Source: Aeromicrobium terrae
GTDB taxonomy: Bacteria; Actinomycetota; Actinomycetes; Propionibacteriales; Nocardioidaceae
NCBI RefSeq assembly: GCF_008039565.1
Contig: NZ_VDUX01000002.1
Location: 124,001 to 188,000, forward strand
Length of the DNA: 64,000 bases
Reading direction: 5' to 3'
The notes below the pieces were generated by a model. It was not told the DNA's origin. It searched no databases and saw only the letters and a program-made list of their open reading frames with translations. Position 1 is the first letter of the stretch; every line of letters begins with the position of its first letter. The position numbers and the translations under genes are program-made. Below, in pieces: positions 36,507 to 43,977 of the stretch.

Positions 36507-37697
36507 TCAGGAACGACGCATCGCGGGCAGCGGCGGAGGCAGGCGCAGCATCGGCCGCAGGGCGTACATGGCGTCGAGCAGGGCATATGTGCGCTCGATG
36601 CCCTGGGGCTTGTCCCGGCCCGTCATCACGGCGTGGTGCAGGAAGGCCATCTCGGTGGCGAGGCGCTGGTACCGCTGCACGATCCGCGCCGCGACGCGCC
36701 CGTGCTCGCGGCGTGCGTGGCGACGGGCGATCTTCCGGTAGCCGAACCGGGAGAGGTACGGGATCTCGGCCGGATGGATCCAGCCGCGGTCGGCGACGTA
36801 GGTGAGCGACTGCTCCAGGACGCGCACCTGACGCGTCCGCACGACGATGGCGAGCGTTCCGACGCCGAACAGCACCAGGCCGAGCAGCAGGTAGACCAGC
36901 ACGAATCCGGCGCCGCCCCCGATCGTCAGCGAGCTGTTCCACAGTCCGTGCAGTCCCATGCTGACCACGAGCCCGAGGGCGACCACCACGATGCGAGCGG
37001 CCTTGCTGCGTCGTGACACCGCGATCCCGACGGCGATGCCGAACGCCGACGTGAACAGCGGGTGCGCGAACGGGCTGAAGACGCCGCGCACCACGAACGT
37101 CGTGGTGACCCCCTCGGCGCCGGCGATCTTGATGTCCGGCGAGCCGAGGTAGCTGGCCGCGTAATAGCCGATGTTCTCGATGAAGGCGAAGCCGATTCCG
37201 ACCAGCCCCGCGTAGATCAGCCCGTCCAGGAACCCGTCGATCACGCGGCGCATCCGTAGGAACGTGAGCAGCAGGAACAGGCACTTCGCCGGCTCCTCCG
37301 TGGCGGGGGCGACGAACGACGCCATCGTGTCGTCGCTGAGGTCGAAGACGTGCTGGATGCTCACCTGCAGCGCGAGCGCGATGCCCACCGCGACCACGCC
37401 GCCCCACACGAACGCGGCGAACTTGTAGCGCCGCGGCTCGGGCTCGTAGCGGTCCAGCCACCAGTAGGAGAACCACAGCAGCGGCAGCGGGATGAACGCG
37501 AACATGACCGACAGCCCCGCACCGGCCGGGTCGCCCGCGCCGAGCGAGATGACCACGCCGCCAACCACGCCGAGCACGGCGATCACGGCGAACGCGACGG
37601 TCAGGAGCGTGCGGCCGCGCTGCCGTGGGACCTCGCGGTACCGCGGCAGGCGGCTGGGGATCGGCGCCATGGACGCCGTCGCAGGCTCGGTGGTCAC
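36507..37697 (-). CDS. PrsW-family intramembrane metalloprotease
   Basis: 396 residues from a GTG. Eight or so membrane segments in the first 270 residues, with the PrsW signature set: ATEEPAKCLFLL (EE-x-x-K), GFAFIENIGYY (E-N-x-x-Y) and AHPLFTSAFGIAVG (H-x-x-F/W). In Bacillus PrsW cleaves the anti-sigma factor RsiW within the membrane; here an anti-sigma factor is encoded 21 kb away (58381-59256), a possible but unproven client. The C-terminal 100 residues are soluble and basic. It follows the GTPase pair on the same strand, 75 bp upstream of it. Confidence 0.9.
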   Translation of the reverse strand: MTTEPATASMAPIPSRLPRYREVPRQRGRTLLTVAFAVIAVLGVVGGVVISLGAGDPAGAGLSVMFAFIPLPLLWFSYWWLDRYEPEPRRYKFAAFVWGGVVAVGIALALQVSIQHVFDLSDDTMASFVAPATEEPAKCLFLLLTFLRMRRVIDGFLDGLIYAGLVGIGFAFIENIGYYAASYLGSPDIKIAGAEGVTTTFVVRGVFSPFAHPLFTSAFGIAVGIAVSRRSKAARIVVVALGLVVSMGLHGLWNSSLTIGGGAGFVLVYLLLGLVLFGVGTLAIVVRTRQVRVLEQSLTYVADRGWIHPAEIPYLSRFGYRKIARRHARREHGRVAARIVQRYQRLATEMAFLHHAVMTGRDKPQGIERTYALLDAMYALRPMLRLPPPLPAMRRS

Positions 37698-37728
37698 GCC
37701 GACGAGCCTAGGGGAGGGGGCCAGGCTG

Positions 37729-37802
37729 TGCCCCCGGCAGGATTCGAACCTGCGACCGAGTCATTAGAAGTGACTTGCTCTATCCAGCTGAGCTACGGGG
37801 GC
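37729..37802 (-). tRNA. tRNA-Arg (anticodon TCT)
   Basis: Cloverleaf folds on the minus strand: acceptor GCCCCCG/CGGGGGC, D arm GCTC...GAGC, anticodon stem AGTCA/TGACT with loop CTTCTAA (anticodon TCT), T arm GCAGG-TTCGAAT-CCTGC, discriminator A. CCA is not encoded (ACA follows). Decodes AGA, a rare codon in this GC-rich genome. A less GC-rich stand-alone nuclease gene follows on the other strand. Confidence 0.95.
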
Positions 37803-37870
37803 GTCGGAAATGTCGAACGTAGTCAATCACGAACCCAACCAAAAGATGGGTATTCACATAGTCTGGAGTC

Positions 37871-38290
37871 ATGGCGGCTCACCACACCAAGGACAAGGGC
37901 GATCTTGGGGCTGCCAAGGCGCACGCTGATCTCGTCGAGAACGGGTTCACGGTCCTGTTCCCCGCCACGGAGCACGCGCCCTTCGACCTCGTGGCCTACC
38001 GGGACGGCGAGTTCCACCGCGTGCAAGTGAAGTATCGCTCCGCAAGAACAGGTTCGATCCAGGTGCAGTTCCGATCCATCTGGGCAGATCGAAACGGCAC
38101 TCACATGAAACCGACCGACAAGGCCGAGGTCGACGTGGTCTGCATCTACTGTCCAGAAACCGATCACTGCTACTACCTAAGGCCAGCCGACTTTCGACAG
38201 TCAGTGACGCTGCGAGTGGCGCCAAGCAAGAACGGGCAGCAGCGCGGCATTCAGACCGCCGAGCTGTTTCGGGCCTTTCCAGTTCAATAG
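37871..38290 (+). CDS. Group I intron-type PD-(D/E)XK endonuclease-like protein
   Basis: 139 residues. It resembles the PDDEXK family associated with group I introns (as in the cyanobacterial I-Ssp6803I type): HHTKDKGDLGAAKAHADLVENG, then APFDLVAYRDGEFHRVQVKYRSAR (about 37-60) with the catalytic D...QVK core, and CHYYLRP-like later strands (DHCYYLRPADF). No intron is visible in the neighbouring tRNA-Arg, whose sequence is intact. The gene body is visibly less GC-rich than its neighbours (AACCAAAAGATGGGTATTC lies just upstream), suggesting acquisition next to the tRNA. DNA cleavage is inferred from family only. Confidence 0.75.
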   Translation: MAAHHTKDKGDLGAAKAHADLVENGFTVLFPATEHAPFDLVAYRDGEFHRVQVKYRSARTGSIQVQFRSIWADRNGTHMKPTDKAEVDVVCIYCPETDHCYYLRPADFRQSVTLRVAPSKNGQQRGIQTAELFRAFPVQ

Positions 38291-38312
38291 ATCCGGCTTC
38301 GGTACGCTCGAC

Positions 38313-38384
38313 GCGGCGATGGATCCCGCCGGGGCACGAGCCCGAACCGCATCTCGCTGATGGTTTCCTGCAATGACAGGAGAC
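38313..38384 (+). promoter_or_regulatory. Fluoride riboswitch (crcB motif) with RBS-sequestering hairpin
   Basis: Directly upstream of crcB. The aptamer landmarks appear in order: GGCGATGG (38315-38322), CCCGCC (38325-38330), AACCGC (38345-38350) and GCTGATGG (38356-38363), matching the crcB-motif consensus closely. Next, TCCTG (38366-38370) pairs with CAGGA (38377-38381), which contains the start of the AGGAGA ribosome-binding site of the ATG at 38387. I infer that fluoride binding controls access to this site, i.e. translational regulation. Confidence 0.88.
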
Positions 38385-38386
38385 AT

Positions 38387-38869
38387 ATGTCCGCACACGA
38401 GCCGGAACGGCCGCTCCCCCACGACCCGGATCTCGAGGTCGACGAGGGGCCCCTCGGTGAACCCCGCGCAGCCCACCTGACTCCGCATCTGGTGGCCTTG
38501 GTGCTCCTCGGGGGCGCCGCCGGCACGGCATTGCGCGATGCGATCGAGCGCGCATCAGGCGGGAGCGACGGATTCCCGTGGGCGACGTTCGGCATCAACG
38601 TGAGCGGAGCGCTGGTCCTGGCGATGCTCGTCGAGGCGCTGGCGCTGCGCGGCTCCGACGTGGGCCGGCGGCGACGCTGGCGCCTGCTCCTGGGCACCGG
38701 GTTCCTCGGCGGCTACACGACGTACAGCACGTTCGGCGTCGAGACCGACACCCTCCTGCGCGACGGCCGGCCCGGGCTCGCGATGACCTACGCCCTGGCG
38801 ACCGTCCTCGCCGGGCTCGTGGTCTCGGTCCTGGGGATCAAGGTCGCCCGGACGGAGCTCCTCCGATGA
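38387..38869 (+). CDS. crcB: Fluoride channel Fluc/CrcB, subunit 1
   Basis: 160 residues from the ATG at 38387 behind AGGAGA; an upstream in-frame ATG at 38360 lies within the riboswitch and is rejected. After a 40-residue charged N-terminal tail come four membrane segments with Fluc signatures: GGAAGTALRD, FPWATFGINVSGALVLA (about 60-76) and GTGFLGGYTTYSTFGVET (about 100-117). Fluc channels export fluoride as dual-topology dimers; in actinobacteria two unequal genes form a heterodimer. Coupled to the second crcB by an ATGA overlap. Confidence 0.95.
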   Translation: MSAHEPERPLPHDPDLEVDEGPLGEPRAAHLTPHLVALVLLGGAAGTALRDAIERASGGSDGFPWATFGINVSGALVLAMLVEALALRGSDVGRRRRWRLLLGTGFLGGYTTYSTFGVETDTLLRDGRPGLAMTYALATVLAGLVVSVLGIKVARTELLR

Positions 38870-39207
38870 TCCTGGTGGCCGTGGCGGGCGGAGTCGGTGC
38901 CGCGACGCGCCTTGTCGTCGACGGCGTCGTCAGCAGCCGGACCTCCGGCCGGCTGCCGTGGGGCACGGCAGTCATCAACGTCCTCGGCTCGTTCCTGCTC
39001 GGCCTGGTGGTCGCGCTCGACCCCAAGGGCGGCGCCGTCATGGGCACCGGCTTCCTGGGCGGGTTCACGACGTTCAGCACGGCCAGCTTCGAGACCGCGC
39101 GCCTCGCCCTCGACCGACGCCACTGGGGCGCGGCCGGCTACGGCCTCGGCGTGCTGGTGCTCGCCGTGGGCGCGGCCTCGGCCGGCTACGCGATCGGCCG
39201 GCTGTAG
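38866..39207 (+). CDS. crcB: Fluoride channel Fluc/CrcB, subunit 2
   Basis: 113 residues with GGVGAATRLVVDG, LPWGTAVINVLGSFLLG (about 30-46) and GTGFLGGFTTFSTASFET (about 60-77), the canonical Fluc core without the long N-terminus of subunit 1. The start overlaps the first gene's stop, so production should be near equal, consistent with a heterodimer of opposed subunits. The fluoride riboswitch 480 bp upstream serves both. Its stop is 1 bp from the convergent DsbA-like gene. Confidence 0.95.
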   Translation: MILVAVAGGVGAATRLVVDGVVSSRTSGRLPWGTAVINVLGSFLLGLVVALDPKGGAVMGTGFLGGFTTFSTASFETARLALDRRHWGAAGYGLGVLVLAVGAASAGYAIGRL

Positions 39208-39208
39208 G

Positions 39209-39985
39209 TCAGCCCTTCTTCGCCGCGTCGATGGCCTTCTGGAGGTCGGCCGCCTGCGGGACGCCCCCGCCCTGGCCCTTGACGTCCTTGCCGTCGATGC
39301 GCACCGTGGGCGTGCCGCTCACCTTGTCGTCGCGCGAGCGGTCGGTGCCCTCCTTGATCCACGGGACGAACCTGTGCTTCAGGACGCACGACTCCGCGTC
39401 GTCGACTCCCGTGGACTTGAGTGTGTCGACGAGAGCGTTGTCCTCGGGACCGGCGGTGTTCTCCTGCGGCTGGTTGGCGTAGAGGAGGTCGTGGACCTTC
39501 TTGTACGCCTCGCCGCCGCCCGACTCGAACGCGCAGATCGCGGCGTTGCCGGCGCGGCTGGAGTACTCGTTCTGGCTGGCGCGGTCGAGGAAGTTGAGGA
39601 TGCGGTACTCGATCTCGATCTCGCCGCTCTTGACCTTCTGGTCGAGGAACTGACCGTTGGCCTGCTCGAACGCCTGGCAGACCGGGCACTGGAAGTCCTC
39701 GTAGAGCACGACCTTCACCGGGTTCGACGCCGAGGTGCCGCCGGCGTCGGCCGACGTGTACGGCAGTCCGAACTCGCTCGTGGCGCCCTTGGGCGTGATC
39801 ACCTTGGTCTCGGCCTTGCGGTCGTCGCTGGCGCTCTTGATGGCCCAGCCACCGGCAGCGATCAGCGCCACGACGATCACCACGATGCCCACGGTGATCA
39901 TGTTGCGCTGGCGCTTGTCAGCCTTCTCGCGCTCCTTGCGCATCTGCTCGGCACGGGCGGCTCGCTGCTGGCGTTCGTTCGTCAC
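39209..39985 (-). CDS. DsbA-family thioredoxin-fold membrane-anchored protein
   Basis: 258 residues. Charged cytoplasmic N-terminus ([20 protein letters not shown]), one membrane segment (about 30-50), then an extracytoplasmic thioredoxin fold with [15 protein letters not shown] (CPVC active site at about 98-101), and a cis-proline strand [12 protein letters not shown]. Similar to actinobacterial DsbA-like oxidoreductases encoded beside serine/threonine kinase or vitamin K epoxide reductase genes. It probably forms or isomerises disulfides in exported proteins. The redox partner is not encoded nearby. Confidence 0.92.
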   Translation of the reverse strand: MTNERQQRAARAEQMRKEREKADKRQRNMITVGIVVIVVALIAAGGWAIKSASDDRKAETKVITPKGATSEFGLPYTSADAGGTSASNPVKVVLYEDFQCPVCQAFEQANGQFLDQKVKSGEIEIEYRILNFLDRASQNEYSSRAGNAAICAFESGGGEAYKKVHDLLYANQPQENTAGPEDNALVDTLKSTGVDDAESCVLKHRFVPWIKEGTDRSRDDKVSGTPTVRIDGKDVKGQGGGVPQAADLQKAIDAAKKG

Positions 39986-40034
39986 GCGGCACAGCGTAAC
40001 GAACTCGGGGAAGTCGTCTCAGCCGGTTGCGGCT

Positions 40035-40670
40035 ATGGTGCTCGACGTGAAGGACAGGCTGGTGTGGATCGACTGCGAGATGACGGGTCTCTCCCTGGAG
40101 CACGACGCGCTGGTCGAGGTCGCGGCACTCGTCACCGACTACGAGCTGAACGTCCTCGGCGACGGCGTCGACCTGGTGATCAAGCCGCCGGCCGCTGCGC
40201 TGGAGCAGATGAACGAGGTCGTCACCCGCATGCACACCAGCTCCGGGCTGATCGACGAGCTCGACGCCGGTCTCACCATCCGCGAGGCGGAGGAGCAGGT
40301 GCTCGCGTACGTGCGCGAGCACGTCAAGGAGCCGCGCAAGGCGCCGCTGGCCGGCAACACCATCGGCACCGACCGCACGTTCCTCGCCCGTGACATGCCC
40401 GAGCTCGAGGGCTGGCTCCACTACCGCGTCATCGACGTGTCGTCGATCAAGGAGCTCGCGCGCCAGTGGTACCCGCGGGCCTACTTCGCGGCTCCGGAGA
40501 AGGCCGGTCACCACCGCGCCCTGGCCGACATCACCGAGAGCATCGACGAGCTGCGGTACTACCGGAAGGCCGTGTTCGTGCCGCCGCCCGGGCCCGACAG
40601 CGACCAGGCGAAGGCCTTCGCCGCCGAGGTCTCCGAGAACCCGACAGGTGGGTCCGGCTCCCCAACCTGA
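40035..40670 (+). CDS. orn: Oligoribonuclease
   Basis: 211 residues from the ATG at 40035 (GTG at 40038 or 40047 are alternatives). DEDDh exonuclease: [10 protein letters not shown] (aspartate 13, glutamate 15), [14 protein letters not shown], and [12 protein letters not shown] with the catalytic histidine and last aspartate. It degrades 2-5 nt RNAs and pGpG to mononucleotides and is a universally conserved single-copy actinobacterial gene. The C-terminus ([20 protein letters not shown]) extends about 15-20 residues beyond E. coli Orn. tRNA-His follows 47 bp downstream. Confidence 0.96.
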   Translation: MVLDVKDRLVWIDCEMTGLSLEHDALVEVAALVTDYELNVLGDGVDLVIKPPAAALEQMNEVVTRMHTSSGLIDELDAGLTIREAEEQVLAYVREHVKEPRKAPLAGNTIGTDRTFLARDMPELEGWLHYRVIDVSSIKELARQWYPRAYFAAPEKAGHHRALADITESIDELRYYRKAVFVPPPGPDSDQAKAFAAEVSENPTGGSGSPT

Positions 40671-40716
40671 TTCCTATAGACTCGTCCTCGCTGTTCCGGG
40701 CTCGCCCGGTGCACGT

Positions 40717-40793
40717 GGTGGGCGTAGCTCAGTTGGTAGAGCCCCGGCTTGTGGTGCCGGTGGTCGCGGGTTCAAGTCCCGTCGTCCACCCCA
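40717..40793 (+). tRNA. tRNA-His (anticodon GTG)
   Basis: Acceptor GTGGGCG/CGTCCAC with the extra 5' G (40717) opposite C73, D arm GCTC...GAGC, anticodon loop TTGTGGT, T arm GCGGG-TTCAAGT-CCCGT, encoded CCA at 40791-40793. The additional G at position -1 is the identity element of tRNA-His. Confidence 0.95.
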
Positions 40794-40802
40794 CGTGTGG
40801 TG

Positions 40803-41579
40803 TCACCCGTTGCGGAGACTCACGTCTCCCGACGCGGTGTGCACCAGGACCAGGCCGTCCCCCGTGCCGGCCGAGGGCAGGTCGGACGTGACGTGCCCCG
40901 AGCTCGAGGTCGCGTCGACGCTGTAGTCGATCGCGCCGCCGGGCAGCTGAGCCCGGACGTCGCCGCTGCTCGTGTACGCCTTCAGGGCGAACGGCTGGCG
41001 GGAGAAGTCGGCGTTCACCGTGCCCGACCGCGTGCGCGCGGACAGCTCCTGCACCTCCAGGTTCCGACCGCGGACGTCGCCGCTGCCGGTGGCCACGGTG
41101 AGGACGCGGTCGCGGAGCCCGTCGGCGACGACGTCGGCGGAGTCGGTGGCCACGAGGACCGGGACGCCCCGCGGCACCTCGATGGTGACCTCGACGCCAC
41201 AGCCCGGTGCGAGCCACGACGCGCACTCGCTGACCACCTCGACGCCGGACCGGCTGCGGCGCAGCTCGTAGTGGGTCTTGCGCAGGCCGTCGGTCACGGT
41301 CGCGCGGACCACCAGCTGCATGTCGCGCGCCTCGACGAGGCGGACGTCGGAGCCGGCCGACTTGATCGCGACCTGCGGCGACGCACCGAGGTCGATCGCG
41401 TTGACGGCGGTGCGGGTGGAGCGCATGGCGACGGAGACCGCGGCCACCGCGCCGGCCAGCACCGCGACGGCGAGCACGGTGCCCAGGACGGTGAGCATCG
41501 TGCGCCGCATGGGCGGCGGGTCGTCCTCGAGCTCGTCCAGCAGCTCGTCGTCCATCTCGATCCCCCGATCGTCGGTCAT
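40803..41579 (-). CDS. DUF4097-type beta-repeat membrane protein
   Basis: 258 residues from the ATG at 41577-41579, overlapping the glpD stop (ATGA). Acidic N-terminus (MDDELLDELEDD), one membrane segment (about 28-50), then a putative extracytoplasmic domain of repeated short strands with recurring SGDV/SGHV/SGTV turns (ATGSGDVRGRN, TRSGTVNADF, TSSGDVRAQL, SSSGHVTSDL, TASGDVSLRNG). This is the DUF4097 (putative adhesin) pattern of a beta-solenoid. Function unknown. A longer upstream frame through glpD is rejected. Confidence 0.82.
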   Translation of the reverse strand: MTDDRGIEMDDELLDELEDDPPPMRRTMLTVLGTVLAVAVLAGAVAAVSVAMRSTRTAVNAIDLGASPQVAIKSAGSDVRLVEARDMQLVVRATVTDGLRKTHYELRRSRSGVEVVSECASWLAPGCGVEVTIEVPRGVPVLVATDSADVVADGLRDRVLTVATGSGDVRGRNLEVQELSARTRSGTVNADFSRQPFALKAYTSSGDVRAQLPGGAIDYSVDATSSSGHVTSDLPSAGTGDGLVLVHTASGDVSLRNG

Positions 41580-43318
41580 GCCGTCGCTGATCTCACCTGC
41601 GACACGGGCACGACGTCGCCGGCGCCCATGCGGGCCGCGTCGGCGGTCTCGTCGTCCGGCATGGTCTGGCTCTCGCGCTCGGCCTCGACCCGCTTGAGGT
41701 AGTGGTCGACCTCGCGCTCGCGCTGCTTCTTGCTCCAGCCGAGCACCTCGCCCATCAGCTCGGCGACCTCGGCGGCCACCTCGGTGCCGCGGTCGAACGT
41801 CTCGATGGAGATGCGCGTGCGGCGGGCGATGGTGTCGTCCAGGTGCCGAGCGCCCTCGTGCGACGCCGCGTAGACGACCTCGGCCCGGAGGTAGTCGTCG
41901 GCGCCGGTGAGCGGCTCGCCCAGGTCGGGCCGCTCGGAGATCAGGTCGAGCAGCTCGGTGATCATCGACCCGTACCGGCGCAGCAGGTGCTCGATCCGCC
42001 CGACGCCGAGCCCGCTCTCGGTGGCCAGCTTCTGCCGCTGGTTCCAGACCGCCTCGAACCCGTCGGCGCCCAGCAGCGGGACGTCCTCGGTGCAGCTCGC
42101 CGGGATCTTGCGGTCGTGCTGCGACGACATCGCGTGCACGGCGGCGTCGATCGCGTCCTTGGCCATGACGCGGTACGTCGTGTACTTGCCGCCGGCGATG
42201 ACCACGAGACCCTTCACACCGGTGGAGACGGCGTGCTCGCGCGAGAGCTTGCTGGTCGCCTCGTCCTCGCCGGCCAGCAGCGGGCGGAGGCCGGCGAAGA
42301 CGCCCTGGACGTCGTCGTGGGTGATGGGCTCGACGAGGACCTTGTTGACGTGGTGCAGCAGGTAGTCGATGTCGGAGCGGCTGGCCGCCGGGTGGTCCTT
42401 GCTCAGGTTCCAGTCCGTGTCGGTGGTGCCGATGATCCAGTGCCGCTCCCACGGGATGACGAACAGCACCGACTTCTCGGTGCGCAGGATGAGACCCGAG
42501 TCGCCGCGGATGCGGTCGCGCGGCACGACGAGGTGGATGCCCTTGGACGCGCGGACGTGGAACTGGCCGCGCTCCCCCGCCAGGCCCTGCGTCTCGTCGG
42601 TCCACACGCCGGTGGCGTTGACGACCTGGCGGGCCGCGACGTCGAACTCGTCGCCGGACTCCAGGTCCTTCACCCGGGCGCCGGTGACGCGGTCACCCTC
42701 GCGGAGCAGGGCGACGACGCGAGTGCGGCTGGCGACATGCGCGCCGTACGCGGCGGCCGTGCGCGAGAGGAACATCGTGTGGCGGGCGTCGTCGACCTGT
42801 CCGTCGTAGTACTGCAGCGCGCCGACCAGGGCGTCCTTCTTGAGCGCCGGCATGATCCGGCGGGCGCCGCGACGGGTGAGGTGACGGTGCAGCGGGACGC
42901 CCTGGCCGTAGCCGGACGCCTTGCTCATCGCGTCGTAGAGCGCGACGCCGGAGCCGGCGTAGAACCGCTCCCACACGTGGTGGGTGAGCGGGTAGAGGAA
43001 CGGGACCTCGCGGACCAGGTGCGGCGCCAGCTTCTGCAGGCTCAAGCCGCGCTCCTTGAGCGCCTCGGCGACGAGCCGGAAGTCGAGCATCTCGAGATAG
43101 CGGAGGCCGCCGTGCATCAGCTTGCTGGACCGGCTCGACGTGCCCGACGCGAAGTCGCGCGCCTCGACGAGACCGACCGTCAGGCCGCGGGTGGCCGCGT
43201 CGAGCGCGGCGCCTCCGCCGACGACGCCACCGCCGATGACGAGGACGTCGAGCGGCGTGGTCCGCATCGCGTCGAGGGCTGACGCGCGGGTCTGCGGTGA
43301 CAGGGCTACCGAGCGCAT
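41576..43318 (-). CDS. glpD: Aerobic glycerol-3-phosphate dehydrogenase
   Basis: 580 residues from the ATG at 43316-43318; a TTG at 43328-43330 is possible. FAD-binding VLVIGGGVVGGGAALDAA (about 25-42), then SGTSSRSSKLMHGGLRYLE (about 60-78), VVNATGVWTD, and the C-terminal DAO domain with VVIAGGKYTTYRVMAKDA. It oxidises glycerol-3-phosphate to dihydroxyacetone phosphate, feeding electrons to quinone at the membrane. Together with glpK 3.5 kb away it gives glycerol use, though the two are not in one operon. Confidence 0.95.
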   Translation of the reverse strand: MRSVALSPQTRASALDAMRTTPLDVLVIGGGVVGGGAALDAATRGLTVGLVEARDFASGTSSRSSKLMHGGLRYLEMLDFRLVAEALKERGLSLQKLAPHLVREVPFLYPLTHHVWERFYAGSGVALYDAMSKASGYGQGVPLHRHLTRRGARRIMPALKKDALVGALQYYDGQVDDARHTMFLSRTAAAYGAHVASRTRVVALLREGDRVTGARVKDLESGDEFDVAARQVVNATGVWTDETQGLAGERGQFHVRASKGIHLVVPRDRIRGDSGLILRTEKSVLFVIPWERHWIIGTTDTDWNLSKDHPAASRSDIDYLLHHVNKVLVEPITHDDVQGVFAGLRPLLAGEDEATSKLSREHAVSTGVKGLVVIAGGKYTTYRVMAKDAIDAAVHAMSSQHDRKIPASCTEDVPLLGADGFEAVWNQRQKLATESGLGVGRIEHLLRRYGSMITELLDLISERPDLGEPLTGADDYLRAEVVYAASHEGARHLDDTIARRTRISIETFDRGTEVAAEVAELMGEVLGWSKKQREREVDHYLKRVEAERESQTMPDDETADAARMGAGDVVPVSQVRSATA

Positions 43319-43326
43319 GACCCCAG

Positions 43327-43977
43327 TCAAGCAGGGTCGCCGAGTCCGGCGTCACGGGCCATCGCGACCGCCTCGGCCCGGGTGCCCGCGTGCAGCTTGG
43401 CGAGGACGTCGCTGACCCGGTTGCGCACCGTCTTGGGCGAGAGCACGAGCCGGCGGGCGATCGAGGCGTTGTCGAGGCCGCGGGCGAGCAGCTCGAGCAC
43501 TTCCCGCTCGCGCTGGGTCAGCTGCGGGAACGCGGTCGAGCCGCTGCTGCTGCCACCGGAGGCGAAGAACGACATGACGTGCTCGGCGACGCGCGGGCCG
43601 AAGACGCCCTCGCCGCGGGCCACGGACTGCACGGCCCGGTGCACGGCGTCGGAGTCGGCCTCCTTGAGGAGGTACCCGTTCGCGCCGACGCGCAGGGCAG
43701 CGAACACCGAGTCCGCGTCCTCGTCCATCGTCAGCACCAGCACGCGGGTGCCGGGCAGCGCGGTCCGGATCCGCGCGGTGGCGGCGAGCCCGTCGGTCCC
43801 GGGCATGCGCAGGTCCATCAGGACGACGTCGGGGCGATGCTCGGTGGCGACGGCCACCGCTTCCTCGCCGTCGCCGGCCACCGCGACGACCTCGATGTCG
43901 TCGAACTCGTCGAGCACGGCCCTCATCCCGGCCACGAAGACCGGGTGGTCGTCGACGATCACCACCGAGACGGTCAT
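43327..43977 (-). CDS. NarL/FixJ-family response regulator
   Basis: 216 residues. Receiver domain with VIVDDHPVF (acidic pair 9-10), phospho-acceptor aspartate 55 in VVLMDLRMPGTDG, and lysine in GYLLKEADS. C-terminal LuxR-type HTH: LTQREREVLELLARGLDNASIARRLVLSPKTVRNRVSDVLAKL (about 153-195). Its start overlaps the kinase stop by 4 bp, so it is the cognate partner. Targets unknown; the divergent 230-residue membrane protein gene is a candidate. Confidence 0.94.
   Translation of the reverse strand: MTVSVVIVDDHPVFVAGMRAVLDEFDDIEVVAVAGDGEEAVAVATEHRPDVVLMDLRMPGTDGLAATARIRTALPGTRVLVLTMDEDADSVFAALRVGANGYLLKEADSDAVHRAVQSVARGEGVFGPRVAEHVMSFFASGGSSSGSTAFPQLTQREREVLELLARGLDNASIARRLVLSPKTVRNRVSDVLAKLHAGTRAEAVAMARDAGLGDPA

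Noticed and set aside
41702..43282. Plus-strand frame opposite glpD
   Set aside because: Antisense to an unambiguous GlpD; low-complexity Asp/Val/Arg-rich translation.
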